DNA of 64,000 bases from Subtercola boreus (lineage in GTDB: Bacteria; Actinomycetota; Actinomycetes; Actinomycetales; Microbacteriaceae). Numbering within the stretch: the stretch's first letter is position 1; every line of letters starts with the position of its first letter. Both the position numbers and the translations under genes were made by a program. This document shows positions 17,560 through 25,807 of the stretch, one piece after another. Under the pieces are notes generated by a model. It had not been told where the DNA came from, did no database searches, and saw nothing but the letters and a program-made list of their open reading frames with translations. The stretch covers positions 62,001-126,000 of the forward strand of contig NZ_NBXD01000012.1 in NCBI RefSeq assembly GCF_003399645.1, in the 5' to 3' direction.

Positions 17560-18782
17560 CGGTCGGGTTCCGTTTCTGTGGGTATGGATCGGGTTCTTGC
17601 GCCGGGCAGTTCGGCGAGCCCGAGGGTGTCGAAGTCGGCGGGGCGCTGGGCGCCGAGGTGGTAGAGAAAGAGCTCGTCGAGCGCGCCGATCGGCGGGGTG
17701 CCGGTCGGATGCGAGTCAGCCAGGGCCTCGCGCACAGTCGCGCCGGAGCGGGTGAGGTTCAGCGTGCCGGCAACCCGGGCGGCGCCCCACTCGGCGAAGG
17801 TCTGCGCGTCGGCCCAGCCGGCGCCCCCGGGAGCCGAGAGTTCGGCGCAGAAGCCGCTGGCTCCGCCGGGCTGAGCGTCGGCCGAGGTCACGGAGGCGAA
17901 CGGGCCGAACGTCTGCTGGTGCGCGGTCGCCGCGAGCGTGAGGTCGAGTGGTTGCCCGCCCTCCGGTTCGGCGAGTTCGGACAGGAAACGCGTGCTGGCG
18001 CTCCTCCGCAGCTCGTCGAGCTGTACGAGTACCGCGGCGACTTCGTCCGCCGTGGCTGCGGCACCGGGACGACCACCCCCACGAGCTCGGCCACGCGCGA
18101 AAGCCGCCCGGAGAACCGCACCTGCGGCCGCCAGATCGATGCCGCGCTGCCGGGCATCCTGTTCGCATGCTGTGCAGAAGCAGACTGAGAGCAGGTCGAT
18201 CGCACTGTCATCGAGGGCACTGAACGGGGATTTGTCGTGGGCGACGAGGTGCCGGAACCCGAGCGGCTGGAGGCTTTCGATGAGAAAGCGGTCGACTCCG
18301 GTCTGGTTCAGCACGTCGACGAGCAGGCCGCGGGCGTACTCCCTTACTTCGGCGTTCGACGGGCAGAGCGCGAATCGACTTCGGTTGCCGAACAGGTCGA
18401 CCGTCGAGAACGCTGCCTCGGGCGAGCCCGCTTCGTGGTCTGCATGGGTCAGAACGACCCAGGCGCGAACGCCCAGCCCCGCCTCACGGGCGGTGTCGAC
18501 CGAGCGCGGGAAGAGATTGTGCGGCAGCCCCACGGGTGGGCGGGGTCGAAGCGCTCTGCCCACCCAGCGGTCGGAGCCTGGGAGGTAGTGGGCGCTCCGC
18601 TGCTGCTGGATGACCGCGACGCTGCCATCCGGCCTCCAACTGAGTGCGCGCACCGCGTGGTAACTCGACGCGATCGCCAGTTCATCGACGCCGCCCTCTC
18701 GCCACTGGGCCGCGCGTCCCGGATGATCGACCAGGTCCCACGGGTAGGCCTGTCCGATCATCCGGAGCGTTGGAGACTGCAC
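17556..18782 (-). CDS. Unrecognised protein with CxCxxC motif in the uronate operon
   Basis: I do not recognise this 408-residue product with certainty. It is soluble with no signal peptide. It begins GQAYPWDLVDHPG, has a LALCPSNAEVREYARGLL-like region near 140, and carries LSVCFCTACEQDA around residue 190. Alternating strands and helices, and the cysteine motif as sometimes seen in glycoside-hydrolase-like barrels, suggest a TIM-barrel hydrolase. This is inference. Its stop overlaps the enolase-family start (ATGA), and its GTG start lies three bases after the binding-protein stop, so it is firmly in the operon. ATG 18761 is an alternative start. It is a candidate for the missing lactonase or a uronide hydrolase. 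Confidence 0.75.
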   Translation of the reverse strand: MQSPTLRMIGQAYPWDLVDHPGRAAQWREGGVDELAIASSYHAVRALSWRPDGSVAVIQQQRSAHYLPGSDRWVGRALRPRPPVGLPHNLFPRSVDTAREAGLGVRAWVVLTHADHEAGSPEAAFSTVDLFGNRSRFALCPSNAEVREYARGLLVDVLNQTGVDRFLIESLQPLGFRHLVAHDKSPFSALDDSAIDLLSVCFCTACEQDARQRGIDLAAAGAVLRAAFARGRARGGGRPGAAATADEVAAVLVQLDELRRSASTRFLSELAEPEGGQPLDLTLAATAHQQTFGPFASVTSADAQPGGASGFCAELSAPGGAGWADAQTFAEWGAARVAGTLNLTRSGATVREALADSHPTGTPPIGALDELFLYHLGAQRPADFDTLGLAELPGARTRSIPTETEPDR

Positions 18783-18785
18783 GAG

Positions 18786-20117
18786 CTACTTGCCGCCGAA
18801 CTGCGTCTGGTACTCGGCCTCGGCGGTGTTCACCTTGTCGGCCCAGTCACTCGCGAACTGCTGTGCGGTGGTCTGCTTCAGAAGCACCGCCTGCCACTCC
18901 TGCGCCATGTCGGTCAGGATCGAGTTCCAGTCCGGCAGGTAGAGCGGCGAAGTGACGATGGTGTTCGCCTTGTCGCCCAGTGCGTCGATGCTCACCGAGA
19001 TGGGCTGGTTGCCGGCGACCCAGGCGTCGGCACGGGAATCCGAGTTGCCGGGGATCTGGTTCGTCGTCTGGTTCCACTGGCTGTTGATGTCGTGCGAGAG
19101 GAGGAACTGCGTGAACTTCCACGCCGGATCCGGGTGCTTCGAGCCGGAGAACACCGCGGGCCCTTCGGGGGTCGGTGCGACGAGCGTGCGGGCGCCCGAG
19201 GAAGTGGCCGCGGGCATCGGGGCCGCCACGGCGACACCTTCGCCGAAGGCCTTCACATGGTTGGCTGCGGAGCCGAGGTTGTGCTGCACCATCGCTGCCT
19301 TGCCCGAGTCGAACGCCGTGATCATGTCCTGATAGGCGTAGCTCACGTCGGCCTGGGAGGTGTCGACGTTGTAGATGTCGGCGAACTGCTGCAGGCACGA
19401 CGCGACCTTCGGGTCACTCAGCGTCGTCTTGTCGTCTGCGTCGAAGAAGCTGCTGATGGCGCTGCACGAGTAGGCGACGGGCACGAGCTGGTTCACGCTG
19501 CCCGCGCCGCCGCGCATCGCGAAGCCGTACTGGCCGGCCCCGGAGTTGGTGAGCGTCTTCGCCGCCGTATAGAAGTCTGCCCACGTGTCGGGAGGGGAGA
19601 CCCCGGCAGCCTTGAACTGATCCTGTCGATACCAAATGGTGTCGGGGGTGGCCGTCATCGGCAGGATGTAGAGCTTGTGGTCGAACGAGGATCCGTGAGC
19701 GGCGGTAAGGGCATCTTCGGCGATGTGGCCGTTCAGGTCACTGGAGCTCAGCATGTCGTCGAGCGGCGTCAGGGCGCTCTGGGCGGCCAGGCTGCTCGCC
19801 ATCCAGCCGACGACGATTCCGACGTCGGGGGTCGAGCCGCCGGCGACGGCCGTCTGGTACTTCGTTGCGGCGTCTGAAGCGGGGATGCCCACGTAGTCGA
19901 CCTTGATAGCCGGGTTCTGCGCCTCGAACTTCGAGATGATGTCCTGGTAGAGCGGAGTGCGGTCGGGGCCACCGTTGTTGTCCCAGAACGTGATGGTCAC
20001 GGGGTTTTCGGCGGTTCCCTCGTCACCTCCGGATGACGAGCTGCAGGCGGCGAGGCCGCCCAGCAGGCTGGTCGCAGCGACCAGCGCCAGACCCTTGAGT
20101 ACGCGGTTTCTCTTCAT
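18786..20117 (-). CDS. ABC transporter sugar-binding lipoprotein (extracellular solute-binding family 1)
   Basis: This 443-residue lipoprotein is the substrate-capturing subunit of the adjacent permease pair. The N-terminus is a type II signal peptide with basic start, hydrophobic core and lipobox LAAC at about residue 25, followed by a Ser/Gly linker. The mature part starts NPVTITFWDNNGG and has the two-lobed family 1 fold with a conserved Trp/Asp-rich C-terminal half. GAGGAG lies about seven bases before ATG 20117. By context it should bind uronic acids or oligouronides. No ATP-binding subunit is encoded nearby, so a shared MsiK/UgpC-type ATPase elsewhere must energise it. Confidence 0.92.
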   Translation of the reverse strand: MKRNRVLKGLALVAATSLLGGLAACSSSSGGDEGTAENPVTITFWDNNGGPDRTPLYQDIISKFEAQNPAIKVDYVGIPASDAATKYQTAVAGGSTPDVGIVVGWMASSLAAQSALTPLDDMLSSSDLNGHIAEDALTAAHGSSFDHKLYILPMTATPDTIWYRQDQFKAAGVSPPDTWADFYTAAKTLTNSGAGQYGFAMRGGAGSVNQLVPVAYSCSAISSFFDADDKTTLSDPKVASCLQQFADIYNVDTSQADVSYAYQDMITAFDSGKAAMVQHNLGSAANHVKAFGEGVAVAAPMPAATSSGARTLVAPTPEGPAVFSGSKHPDPAWKFTQFLLSHDINSQWNQTTNQIPGNSDSRADAWVAGNQPISVSIDALGDKANTIVTSPLYLPDWNSILTDMAQEWQAVLLKQTTAQQFASDWADKVNTAEAEYQTQFGGK

Positions 20118-20161
20118 TTCATTTCTCCTCTTTGAGTGTTGTGGTGCTGCGGGGTGGAAGG

Positions 20162-21034
20162 TCAGCCCTTGACCGCTCCGGCGCTGACGCCCTGCACGAG
20201 AAAGCGCTGCATGAATGCGAAGACGATCACGACGGGCACCGCGGCGACGACGCCGCCTGCAGCCAGGGCGCCGTAGTCGGCGGAGTACTCGCCGATGGCC
20301 GAGTTGAGGCCGATCGGCAGAGTGAACCTGTCGTTGTGGTTGATGAACATGAGGGCGAACAGGAAGTTGTTCCACGCCCCGATGAAGGCGAACGAGCCGA
20401 CAGCCACGATCGCCGGCCGGAGGAGCGGGAGCACGACAGCGCAGAACGCCCGGAACCTCGAGCATCCATCGATCATTGCGGCCTCTTCGAGCTCGATCGG
20501 GATGTTCTTCAGAAAGTTGCTCATCAGAATGGCGCAGAGCGGCAGTTGGAAGACGGTGTCGGAGATGATCAGTGCGAACAGGTTGTCGATGAGCCCGAGC
20601 TGCTTGAAGATCAGGAACAGCGGGATGAGGAGCATCGCGCCCGGCACGAACTGGGTCGCCAGCAGCACCACCATGAACGGTGACTTGCCGCGGAACTCGA
20701 AGCGGGCGAGCGCGTAGCCGGTGAGGAGCGCGAGCACGACCGTGAAGAGCAGCGTGCAGAGAGCAACGGCGACGCTGTTCCAGAGGTAGGTCGAGAAGCC
20801 GAGGTCGGTCCACACCGTCTTGAGATGGTCGAACGTGAACGGAACCGGAAGGGGCAGGGTGCTTCCGGTCTGCCGGAAGGCGAAGACGATCATCCAGTAG
20901 AACGGAACGAGCGTGAAGAGCAGGAACGCGCCCACGGGCAGGCCATGGTTGAAGATCCCGCTCCTGGTCTCGCCGGGAGCCCGCTCTCTCGTGGGGCGAC
21001 GGTTCAGGGCCGGCGGTGAGGCGAGCGCGGTCAT
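20162..21034 (-). CDS. ABC sugar transporter permease, MalG type
   Basis: The 290-residue inner-membrane permease has six hydrophobic segments and the EAA loop near residue 190 (IELEEAAMIDGCSRFRAF), which docks the ATPase. The C-terminus is the short VQGVSAGAVKG tail characteristic of MalG-like subunits. The N-terminal ~30 residues are cytoplasmic and basic. Its start overlaps the stop of the MalF-type gene by four bases, and the binding protein follows after 44 bases. It is part of the presumed uronate importer. Confidence 0.92.
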   Translation of the reverse strand: MTALASPPALNRRPTRERAPGETRSGIFNHGLPVGAFLLFTLVPFYWMIVFAFRQTGSTLPLPVPFTFDHLKTVWTDLGFSTYLWNSVAVALCTLLFTVVLALLTGYALARFEFRGKSPFMVVLLATQFVPGAMLLIPLFLIFKQLGLIDNLFALIISDTVFQLPLCAILMSNFLKNIPIELEEAAMIDGCSRFRAFCAVVLPLLRPAIVAVGSFAFIGAWNNFLFALMFINHNDRFTLPIGLNSAIGEYSADYGALAAGGVVAAVPVVIVFAFMQRFLVQGVSAGAVKG

Positions 21035-21993
21035 TTGCTTTCCTTCCGAGAGGCGCGGCCGAAGTAGAGGTAGATCATGCTGAAGACCAGAAGGATCACG
21101 AAGCCGGCGATGGTGAGCGCCGAGCCGTAGCCGAAGTTCCGCGCTCCGACCGCCTCGTTGACGATGTAGAGGGGGAGGGTCGTCGTGGCGCCCGCGGGCC
21201 CTCCGCCCGTGAGGGTGTAGAGCAGATCGACGTTGTTGAACTCCCAGACCGCCCGCAGCAGTGTGGTGATGATGATCGCCTCGCGGAGGTACGGGAGGGT
21301 GACGTAGCGGAACTGTTTGAACGCACTCGCCCCGTCGACGTCAGCGGCCTCGTAGACGTCTTTCGGAATCGACTGCATGTCGGCGAGCAGCATGATCGCG
21401 AAGAACGGCAGTCCCCGCCAGAGCTCCGCGATCACGGCTGCCCAGAAGGCCGATCCACCCGCCGCGAGCGGCGCGAAGCCGCTCTGGGCACCCAGCTGGC
21501 TGAGCACGTCGGCGATTCCCGTCGTGGGGTTGTAGATGAGCAGCCAGATCTGCGTGGCGAGCACGCCAGAGATGGCCCACGGGGCGAACATCAGGGCACG
21601 CACGAGCGCGCGACCGCGGAACACCCTGTTCAGCAGCAGGGCGAGGGCAAGGCCGAGAACGAGCTGCAGCACGACTTCGGCGACCACCCACACGCTGGTG
21701 ATGCCGAGCGAACTCCAGAACTGCGGGTCGTCGAACAGCATGGTGTGGAAGTTGTCGAGGCCGATGAATTTCGTCGCCCACGGCTTGCTGAGGTTGTACT
21801 GGAACAGACTGAAGTAGACGACTGTTCCCACCGGAACCGCGATGAACACGGTGATCAGCACGATCGCCGGGGTGATGAGTCCATAGGGGCCGCGGAACCA
21901 GCGGCCCCGGCGCTTCCGCGCCTGCCGTGGTGGTGATCCGCCGGCAGCAGCTGCCGGCGCGACTGGCGTCTTTGCCAGGATGGTGGAGGTCAT
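21031..21993 (-). CDS. ABC sugar transporter permease, MalF type
   Basis: The 320-residue permease has about six membrane segments and the EAA loop around residue 220 (YEAADVDGASAFKQFRYVTLP). The N-terminal ~40 residues are Ala/Pro/Arg-rich and cytoplasmic. It partners the MalG-type subunit with which it overlaps by four bases. It begins nine bases after the KDG dehydratase stop, which places the transporter under the same promoter as the catabolic genes. Confidence 0.92.
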   Translation of the reverse strand: MTSTILAKTPVAPAAAAGGSPPRQARKRRGRWFRGPYGLITPAIVLITVFIAVPVGTVVYFSLFQYNLSKPWATKFIGLDNFHTMLFDDPQFWSSLGITSVWVVAEVVLQLVLGLALALLLNRVFRGRALVRALMFAPWAISGVLATQIWLLIYNPTTGIADVLSQLGAQSGFAPLAAGGSAFWAAVIAELWRGLPFFAIMLLADMQSIPKDVYEAADVDGASAFKQFRYVTLPYLREAIIITTLLRAVWEFNNVDLLYTLTGGGPAGATTTLPLYIVNEAVGARNFGYGSALTIAGFVILLVFSMIYLYFGRASRKESK

Positions 21994-22002
21994 GGTTCCT
22001 TC

Positions 22003-22947
22003 CTATGCGTGTGCGCCGGTCGCGTCCCCGGCGACCAGGGATCGCTCCTCGAGGGCCGTGCGGGCCGTCGCGAGCAGGTTCCGCAGATCGTCGAGATCTG
22101 CGGCGAGGGGTGCGGTCAACGGCGCCCGTACGGGACCGAGCGGTCGGCCATCCACACTCGCAGCGGCCTTGACCAGCGAGACGTGATAGCCGAGCTGGCG
22201 GTCGCGGATGCGAGTGAACGGGATGAAGAACTCCCGCAGCAACCACTCGAGCGTCTCGTCGTCGTCGGCGGCGAAGGCGCGGTAGAACGCCAGCGCGATA
22301 TCGGGGGCGAAGGCGAACACGGCGGACGAATACAGGGGAACGCCCACGGCGCGGTACGCCCGCATGGACACCTCGGCGGTCGGCAGTCCGTTGAAGAACA
22401 TGAACGAGTCGAATCCTGCTGCTCGCACGGCGGAGACGGTGGCCTGCATCCGGGTGAGGTCGCCGACTCCGTCCTTCAGACCGATGACGTTCGGCAGTTT
22501 CGCGAGTTCGACGACGACATCGGGGGAGAAGATCATTCCTGACCGCTGGTAGACGATCACCGGGATGGGGGACGACGCCGCGATCTGGCTCACATAGTCG
22601 ACGAGTCCCCGTTCCGAGGCGAGGATCAGATATGGCGGCAGGAGAAGCAGCCCTTCGGCGCCGGCGCGGCCGAGGCCCCTTGCCGTCTCGATGGCAGCAG
22701 CCACGCTGCCGCCGGTGCCCACCAGAACCGGAACCCGACCCGCTGCCGCCTCGACCGCCACGGTACCCACCTCGATGACTTCGGCGACCGTCAGAGCGTG
22801 GAATTCGCCGGTGCCGCAGGCCGCGAACACACTGGCCGCACCGGCTGCGACGCCGTCCGCGACGTGCCGCGCGAGGAGGTCGACGTCGACCGATCCATCA
22901 TTGGCGAACGGCGTCACCGGGAAGAAGAGGAGGCCTTGTAGGTCCAT
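22003..22947 (-). CDS. 5-dehydro-4-deoxyglucarate dehydratase (KDG dehydratase, DapA family)
   Basis: The enzyme dehydrates and decarboxylates 5-dehydro-4-deoxy-D-glucarate to 2-oxoglutarate semialdehyde. The 314-residue protein matches this DapA subfamily: GLLFFPVTPFANDGSVD at the N-terminus, FAACGTGEFHALT in place of the usual GTTGE, IVYQRSG with the conserved Tyr, and the Schiff-base lysine in NVIGLKDGVGD near residue 182. ATG 22947 is chosen because AAGGA lies ten bases upstream. A GTG at 22956 is too close to that site. It is the first gene of the eight-gene minus-strand operon and faces the IclR gene across an AT-rich control region. Confidence 0.93.
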   Translation of the reverse strand: MDLQGLLFFPVTPFANDGSVDVDLLARHVADGVAAGAASVFAACGTGEFHALTVAEVIEVGTVAVEAAAGRVPVLVGTGGSVAAAIETARGLGRAGAEGLLLLPPYLILASERGLVDYVSQIAASSPIPVIVYQRSGMIFSPDVVVELAKLPNVIGLKDGVGDLTRMQATVSAVRAAGFDSFMFFNGLPTAEVSMRAYRAVGVPLYSSAVFAFAPDIALAFYRAFAADDDETLEWLLREFFIPFTRIRDRQLGYHVSLVKAAASVDGRPLGPVRAPLTAPLAADLDDLRNLLATARTALEERSLVAGDATGAHA

Positions 22948-22983
22948 TACTTTCACATCCTTGAAAACATTTCATAACCTTGT

Positions 22984-23004
22984 ATGATGTTACGAGTACA
23001 TCAT
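22984..23004. promoter_or_regulatory. Inverted repeat in the divergent kdgD-iclR control region, candidate operator
   Basis: ATGATGT-N7-ACATCAT is a perfect 7-bp inverted repeat in an unusually AT-rich ~107-bp intergenic stretch. It lies between the divergent KDG dehydratase and IclR genes, 37 bases from the former start and 50 from the latter. Size and position suit binding of the adjacent IclR-family dimer and control of both directions. Confidence 0.55.
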
Positions 23005-23054
23005 CTGTTTTTCATCATTGTCAACACCATGACTCGAACAATCGAGGATTCTGC

Positions 23055-23876
23055 GTGAGCATAGATCGCATGACGCAACCTGCTGCGGCCAAGCCGTCGG
23101 CGAGCAAGAACACCGAGACCGAGGTCAAGTCGGCCGCCCGAACCATCGAGCTGCTCGAGATGCTCGCCGGCGAGACGCGGCCTCTCACCCTCTCCGAGAT
23201 CGCCTCCCGACTCTCCTTCCCTGTCTCGAGCGTGCACCAGCTGCTGCGCACGCTCGTCTCCCGCGGGTGGCTGGCCACGACCACAGACGGAGTCGGGGGC
23301 GGGTACACGATCGGGGTGCGGGCGCTGATGACGGGGATGTCATTCCTCGAACGCGATCCCGTCGTGCAGGCGATGAAGCCGATTCTGACGATGCTCCGCG
23401 AGGAGCTCGGCGAGACGATCCATCTCGCCCGGCTCGACGGGTCACGCATGGTCTACCTGGTCAGCCGTGAATCGGAGCACCAGCTCCGCGCGGTGAGCCG
23501 AGTCGGGCAGGCTCTGCCCGCACACGCGACGGGTCTCGGCAAGGCAGCGCTCGCCGCGCTGCCTGACGAAGAGGTGCAGCAGCGACTCGGCGAGACCCTC
23601 GTGCAGATCACGCCCCACACGATCGACTCGATGCCCGAACTCCTTGCCGATCTGGCATTGACACGGCGCCGCGGGTACGCCGCCGAGCAGGAGGAGAACA
23701 CGGTGGGCAATGCCTGCATCGCGGTCGCCATCCCCGACGTTCCGGGGCACTATGCGGTCAGCTGCTCTGTGCCGTTGATGCGCATGACACCGGAACGGGC
23801 ATCCACCATTGCCCAGACCCTGCAGGTGGGCGTGCGAATGGCCTCGAACTCACTCGCCGGACAGGGGATGCGCTGA
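23055..23876 (+). CDS. IclR-family transcriptional regulator of the uronate island
   Basis: The 273-residue regulator has an N-terminal winged helix-turn-helix (about 30-90, with LTLSEIASRLSFPVSSVHQLLRTL spread over residues 46-69). The C-terminal IclR effector domain follows, with GLGKAALAALPDEEV and the late motif GNACIAVAIPDVPGHYAVS. GTG 23055 is chosen because GAGGA (23044-23048) lies six bases upstream. It overlaps the uronate dehydrogenase start by one base (TGATG), so the two are co-transcribed. It probably senses a uronate or aldarate intermediate and controls the divergent operon through the inverted repeat at 22984-23004. Confidence 0.9.
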   Translation: MSIDRMTQPAAAKPSASKNTETEVKSAARTIELLEMLAGETRPLTLSEIASRLSFPVSSVHQLLRTLVSRGWLATTTDGVGGGYTIGVRALMTGMSFLERDPVVQAMKPILTMLREELGETIHLARLDGSRMVYLVSRESEHQLRAVSRVGQALPAHATGLGKAALAALPDEEVQQRLGETLVQITPHTIDSMPELLADLALTRRRGYAAEQEENTVGNACIAVAIPDVPGHYAVSCSVPLMRMTPERASTIAQTLQVGVRMASNSLAGQGMR

Positions 23877-24649
23877 TGGTCGCCGAGCCACTCGTTCTGA
23901 TCACCGGTGCGGGCGGGGCCCTCGGCACCGTGCTTCGCCACAGGCTCCCCGACCTCGGCTGGCGTGTGAGAGGTCTCGAGCTACGACCGGGCTCCGACGA
24001 CGCGCCGGACACCGTGGTCGGCTCCGTCGCCGATCCCGACGTGATGAAGGTCGCCTGCGAGGGTGTCGACAGTATCGTGCACCTCGGTGGCACCTCGGTT
24101 CCCGGGCACGGGTGGGGCGCGTACCTCGAGAACAACATCCACGGCACCCAAACGGTGCTCGAGGCCGCGCGGCTCGCCGGGGTGCGCCGGGTGGCGTTGG
24201 CCAGCAGCAATCACGCGGCCGGCTATGTCGAGCGGCGCGATCGGCCCCTGCCCGCGGATGTGGTGGTGCGCCCCGACAGCTTCTACGGGGTGAGCAAGGC
24301 CGCGATCGAAGCGCTCGGTTCCTTCTACGCGGATGAGTACGGGTTGCAGACGACGAGCATCCGGATCGGGTCGTGCTTTCCCGAGGTCACCTCGTGGCGG
24401 ATGCTCTCCACCTGGTTGAGCGAAGACGACTTCGTGCGGCTGGTCGAGGCTGCTCTCAGGGGCCCCTGGCACGGCCACAGCACGGTCTGGGGAATCTCGC
24501 GGAACACGCGCCGCTGGTGGTCGCTCGAGGCTGGCGAGAGAATCGGTTACCGCCCCCAAGACGATGCCGAAGCCTTCGCAACCACACTTGTCGAGGAACC
24601 GACCGACCGGGTTGGGGGGTCTTCCCCGCCAGCTCTCGTCAGAGGGTGA
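23876..24649 (+). CDS. udh: NAD-dependent uronate dehydrogenase (extended SDR)
   Basis: Udh oxidises D-galacturonate or D-glucuronate to the aldarolactone, the entry step of the oxidative pathway. The 257-residue protein has the Rossmann motif TGAGGALG, VHLGGTS, the ASSNHAAGY segment, the catalytic Tyr-x3-Lys in RPDSFYGVSKAA, and RIGSCFPEVTSWRMLSTWLS. The motifs and spacing closely follow Agrobacterium uronate dehydrogenase from memory. It is coupled to the IclR gene. Its last ten bases overlap the convergent nuclease-family gene. The remaining steps lie on the opposite strand (KDG dehydratase, ketoglutarate-semialdehyde dehydrogenase, enolase-family dehydratase). Confidence 0.9.
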   Translation: MVAEPLVLITGAGGALGTVLRHRLPDLGWRVRGLELRPGSDDAPDTVVGSVADPDVMKVACEGVDSIVHLGGTSVPGHGWGAYLENNIHGTQTVLEAARLAGVRRVALASSNHAAGYVERRDRPLPADVVVRPDSFYGVSKAAIEALGSFYADEYGLQTTSIRIGSCFPEVTSWRMLSTWLSEDDFVRLVEAALRGPWHGHSTVWGISRNTRRWWSLEAGERIGYRPQDDAEAFATTLVEEPTDRVGGSSPPALVRG

Positions 24650-25691
24650 GCGTCGCCAGGATCGCGCGGTGGTCGCTGTCGCCCGCGGTGAGAGTGGTGT
24701 TCGCCGTGACGGTCATGCCGCGCTGCAGGAGATGGTCGAGGCGTGTCACCGGGAGCGTCGACGGCCAGGTGTTGCCGAACATCCCGCTCGTCTGGTTCGG
24801 CTCGGCGAGCTGGGAGAAGATGCCGCTCATCGCCCGGTCGGTGGATGCCGCGTTGAAGTCGCCGACGGCGATGACGCGCTCGTTCTCGTCGTTCGGCAGC
24901 GTGTCTGCGAGTGCGGTGAGCATCGAGTTGCGGGCCGAGACGTCACCCGGCCGGGCAGACGCGGCGTGGATGACGTAGATGCTCACGAGTCCCTGCGGGG
25001 TGTCGAGGTCGGCGGCGAGCGCACGGTTCCAGCCGAGGCCGAGGTTGAGCGGCTGGGCGTTGATGACGGGGTATCTGCTCCAGAGGCCGACAGTGCCGAC
25101 GCCGAACGAGTACGGGTACTGAGCCGCCAGCGTCGACGAGATGCTGTCGAAGTCGGCGTCGGTCATCTCTTCGAGGGCGATCACGTCGGCTCCGGTCGCG
25201 GCAAGCGCACGGGCGGAGGTGACACCGGTGCCCGACGATGCCTCGATGTTCTGGCTCGCGACGGTGAGGGCGGTGGTGCCGGTGCTCGTGGCGCCGGTGC
25301 CGGTGGTGCCTGCCGCGACGGATGCCGGCGAGCTCCACGCCAGCGGCACGATGGCCGGAACGAACAGCAGCGCCCAGACCAGCGACGGAACGAGCACGGC
25401 GAAAAGCGAACGGCCGTACCGGCTGACCACTCCGAGTACGAACAGAACGGGTATGACGAGACCGAACCACGCAATGACGCTGTCGACGACGAGGCCGACA
25501 CCACCGACATCCGGAATCCACCGGTGCAGCAGCAGAAGCCCGGCGAGCGCGAGCGACAGAACGACGACGCAGCCGGCCAGGGCAGGGCGTCGTTGTTTCG
25601 TGGCGCGGGCAGGCCGGTCGGAAGCGTCACGGCTTCTGTCGTCGGGCGCGGTTCGGGTGGAAGGGGAGAGCAGGGACATCGGTTTCATCAT
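24639..25691 (-). CDS. Membrane-anchored endonuclease/exonuclease/phosphatase family protein
   Basis: The 350-residue protein begins with a charged cytoplasmic stretch. Three hydrophobic helices (about 32-55, 58-80, 85-110) and a Gly/Thr-rich linker follow. An extracytoplasmic EEP domain then carries VASQNIEAS, DVIALEEMTDADF (metal Glu), VIAVGDFNA (Asp/Asn) and SDHRAIL (His). The layout matches actinobacterial membrane EEP proteins of unknown substrate, possibly phosphodiesterases or nucleases. ATG 25691 is chosen as the first of three close Met codons; no convincing ribosome-binding site decides between them. It is divergent from mnmA and overlaps the udh tail by 11 bases. Confidence 0.82.
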   Translation of the reverse strand: MMKPMSLLSPSTRTAPDDRSRDASDRPARATKQRRPALAGCVVVLSLALAGLLLLHRWIPDVGGVGLVVDSVIAWFGLVIPVLFVLGVVSRYGRSLFAVLVPSLVWALLFVPAIVPLAWSSPASVAAGTTGTGATSTGTTALTVASQNIEASSGTGVTSARALAATGADVIALEEMTDADFDSISSTLAAQYPYSFGVGTVGLWSRYPVINAQPLNLGLGWNRALAADLDTPQGLVSIYVIHAASARPGDVSARNSMLTALADTLPNDENERVIAVGDFNAASTDRAMSGIFSQLAEPNQTSGMFGNTWPSTLPVTRLDHLLQRGMTVTANTTLTAGDSDHRAILATLTL

Positions 25692-25749
25692 CGCCGATCT
25701 GTCTGAGGCTTTCGTGTCAGAGCTGTGCACAGGTTCGCCGTGTCGCGGG

Positions 25750-25758
25750 TTATCCACA
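25750..25758 (+). promoter_or_regulatory. Perfect DnaA box upstream of mnmA
   Basis: TTATCCACA matches the consensus DnaA box exactly. It sits 50 bases before the mnmA ATG, in the region divergent from the nuclease-family gene. A 10-bp palindrome, CTGTGCACAG (25723-25732), lies just upstream. With only one perfect box there is no sign of an origin here. A regulatory or titration role is possible. Confidence 0.45.
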
Positions 25759-25795
25759 GATGCGGGTGACCCCCGCGGCTGTCGGCCGTGGCGCA

Positions 25796-25801
25796 TACAC
25801 T
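25796..25801 (+). promoter_or_regulatory. -10 box of a probable leaderless mnmA promoter
   Basis: TACACT ends six bases before ATG 25808, and no Shine-Dalgarno sequence is present, so the first transcribed base should be the A of the start codon. Confidence 0.55.
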
Positions 25802-25807
25802 TAAAAC

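Noticed and set aside
13956-24649. Integrative element carrying the uronate genes
   Set aside because: No integrase, recombinase, tRNA or flanking direct repeats were found. Insertion is inferred only from gene order.
25741-25807. Replication origin at the DnaA box
   Set aside because: Only one consensus box is present, with no AT-rich unwinding region and no dnaA, dnaN or recF nearby.
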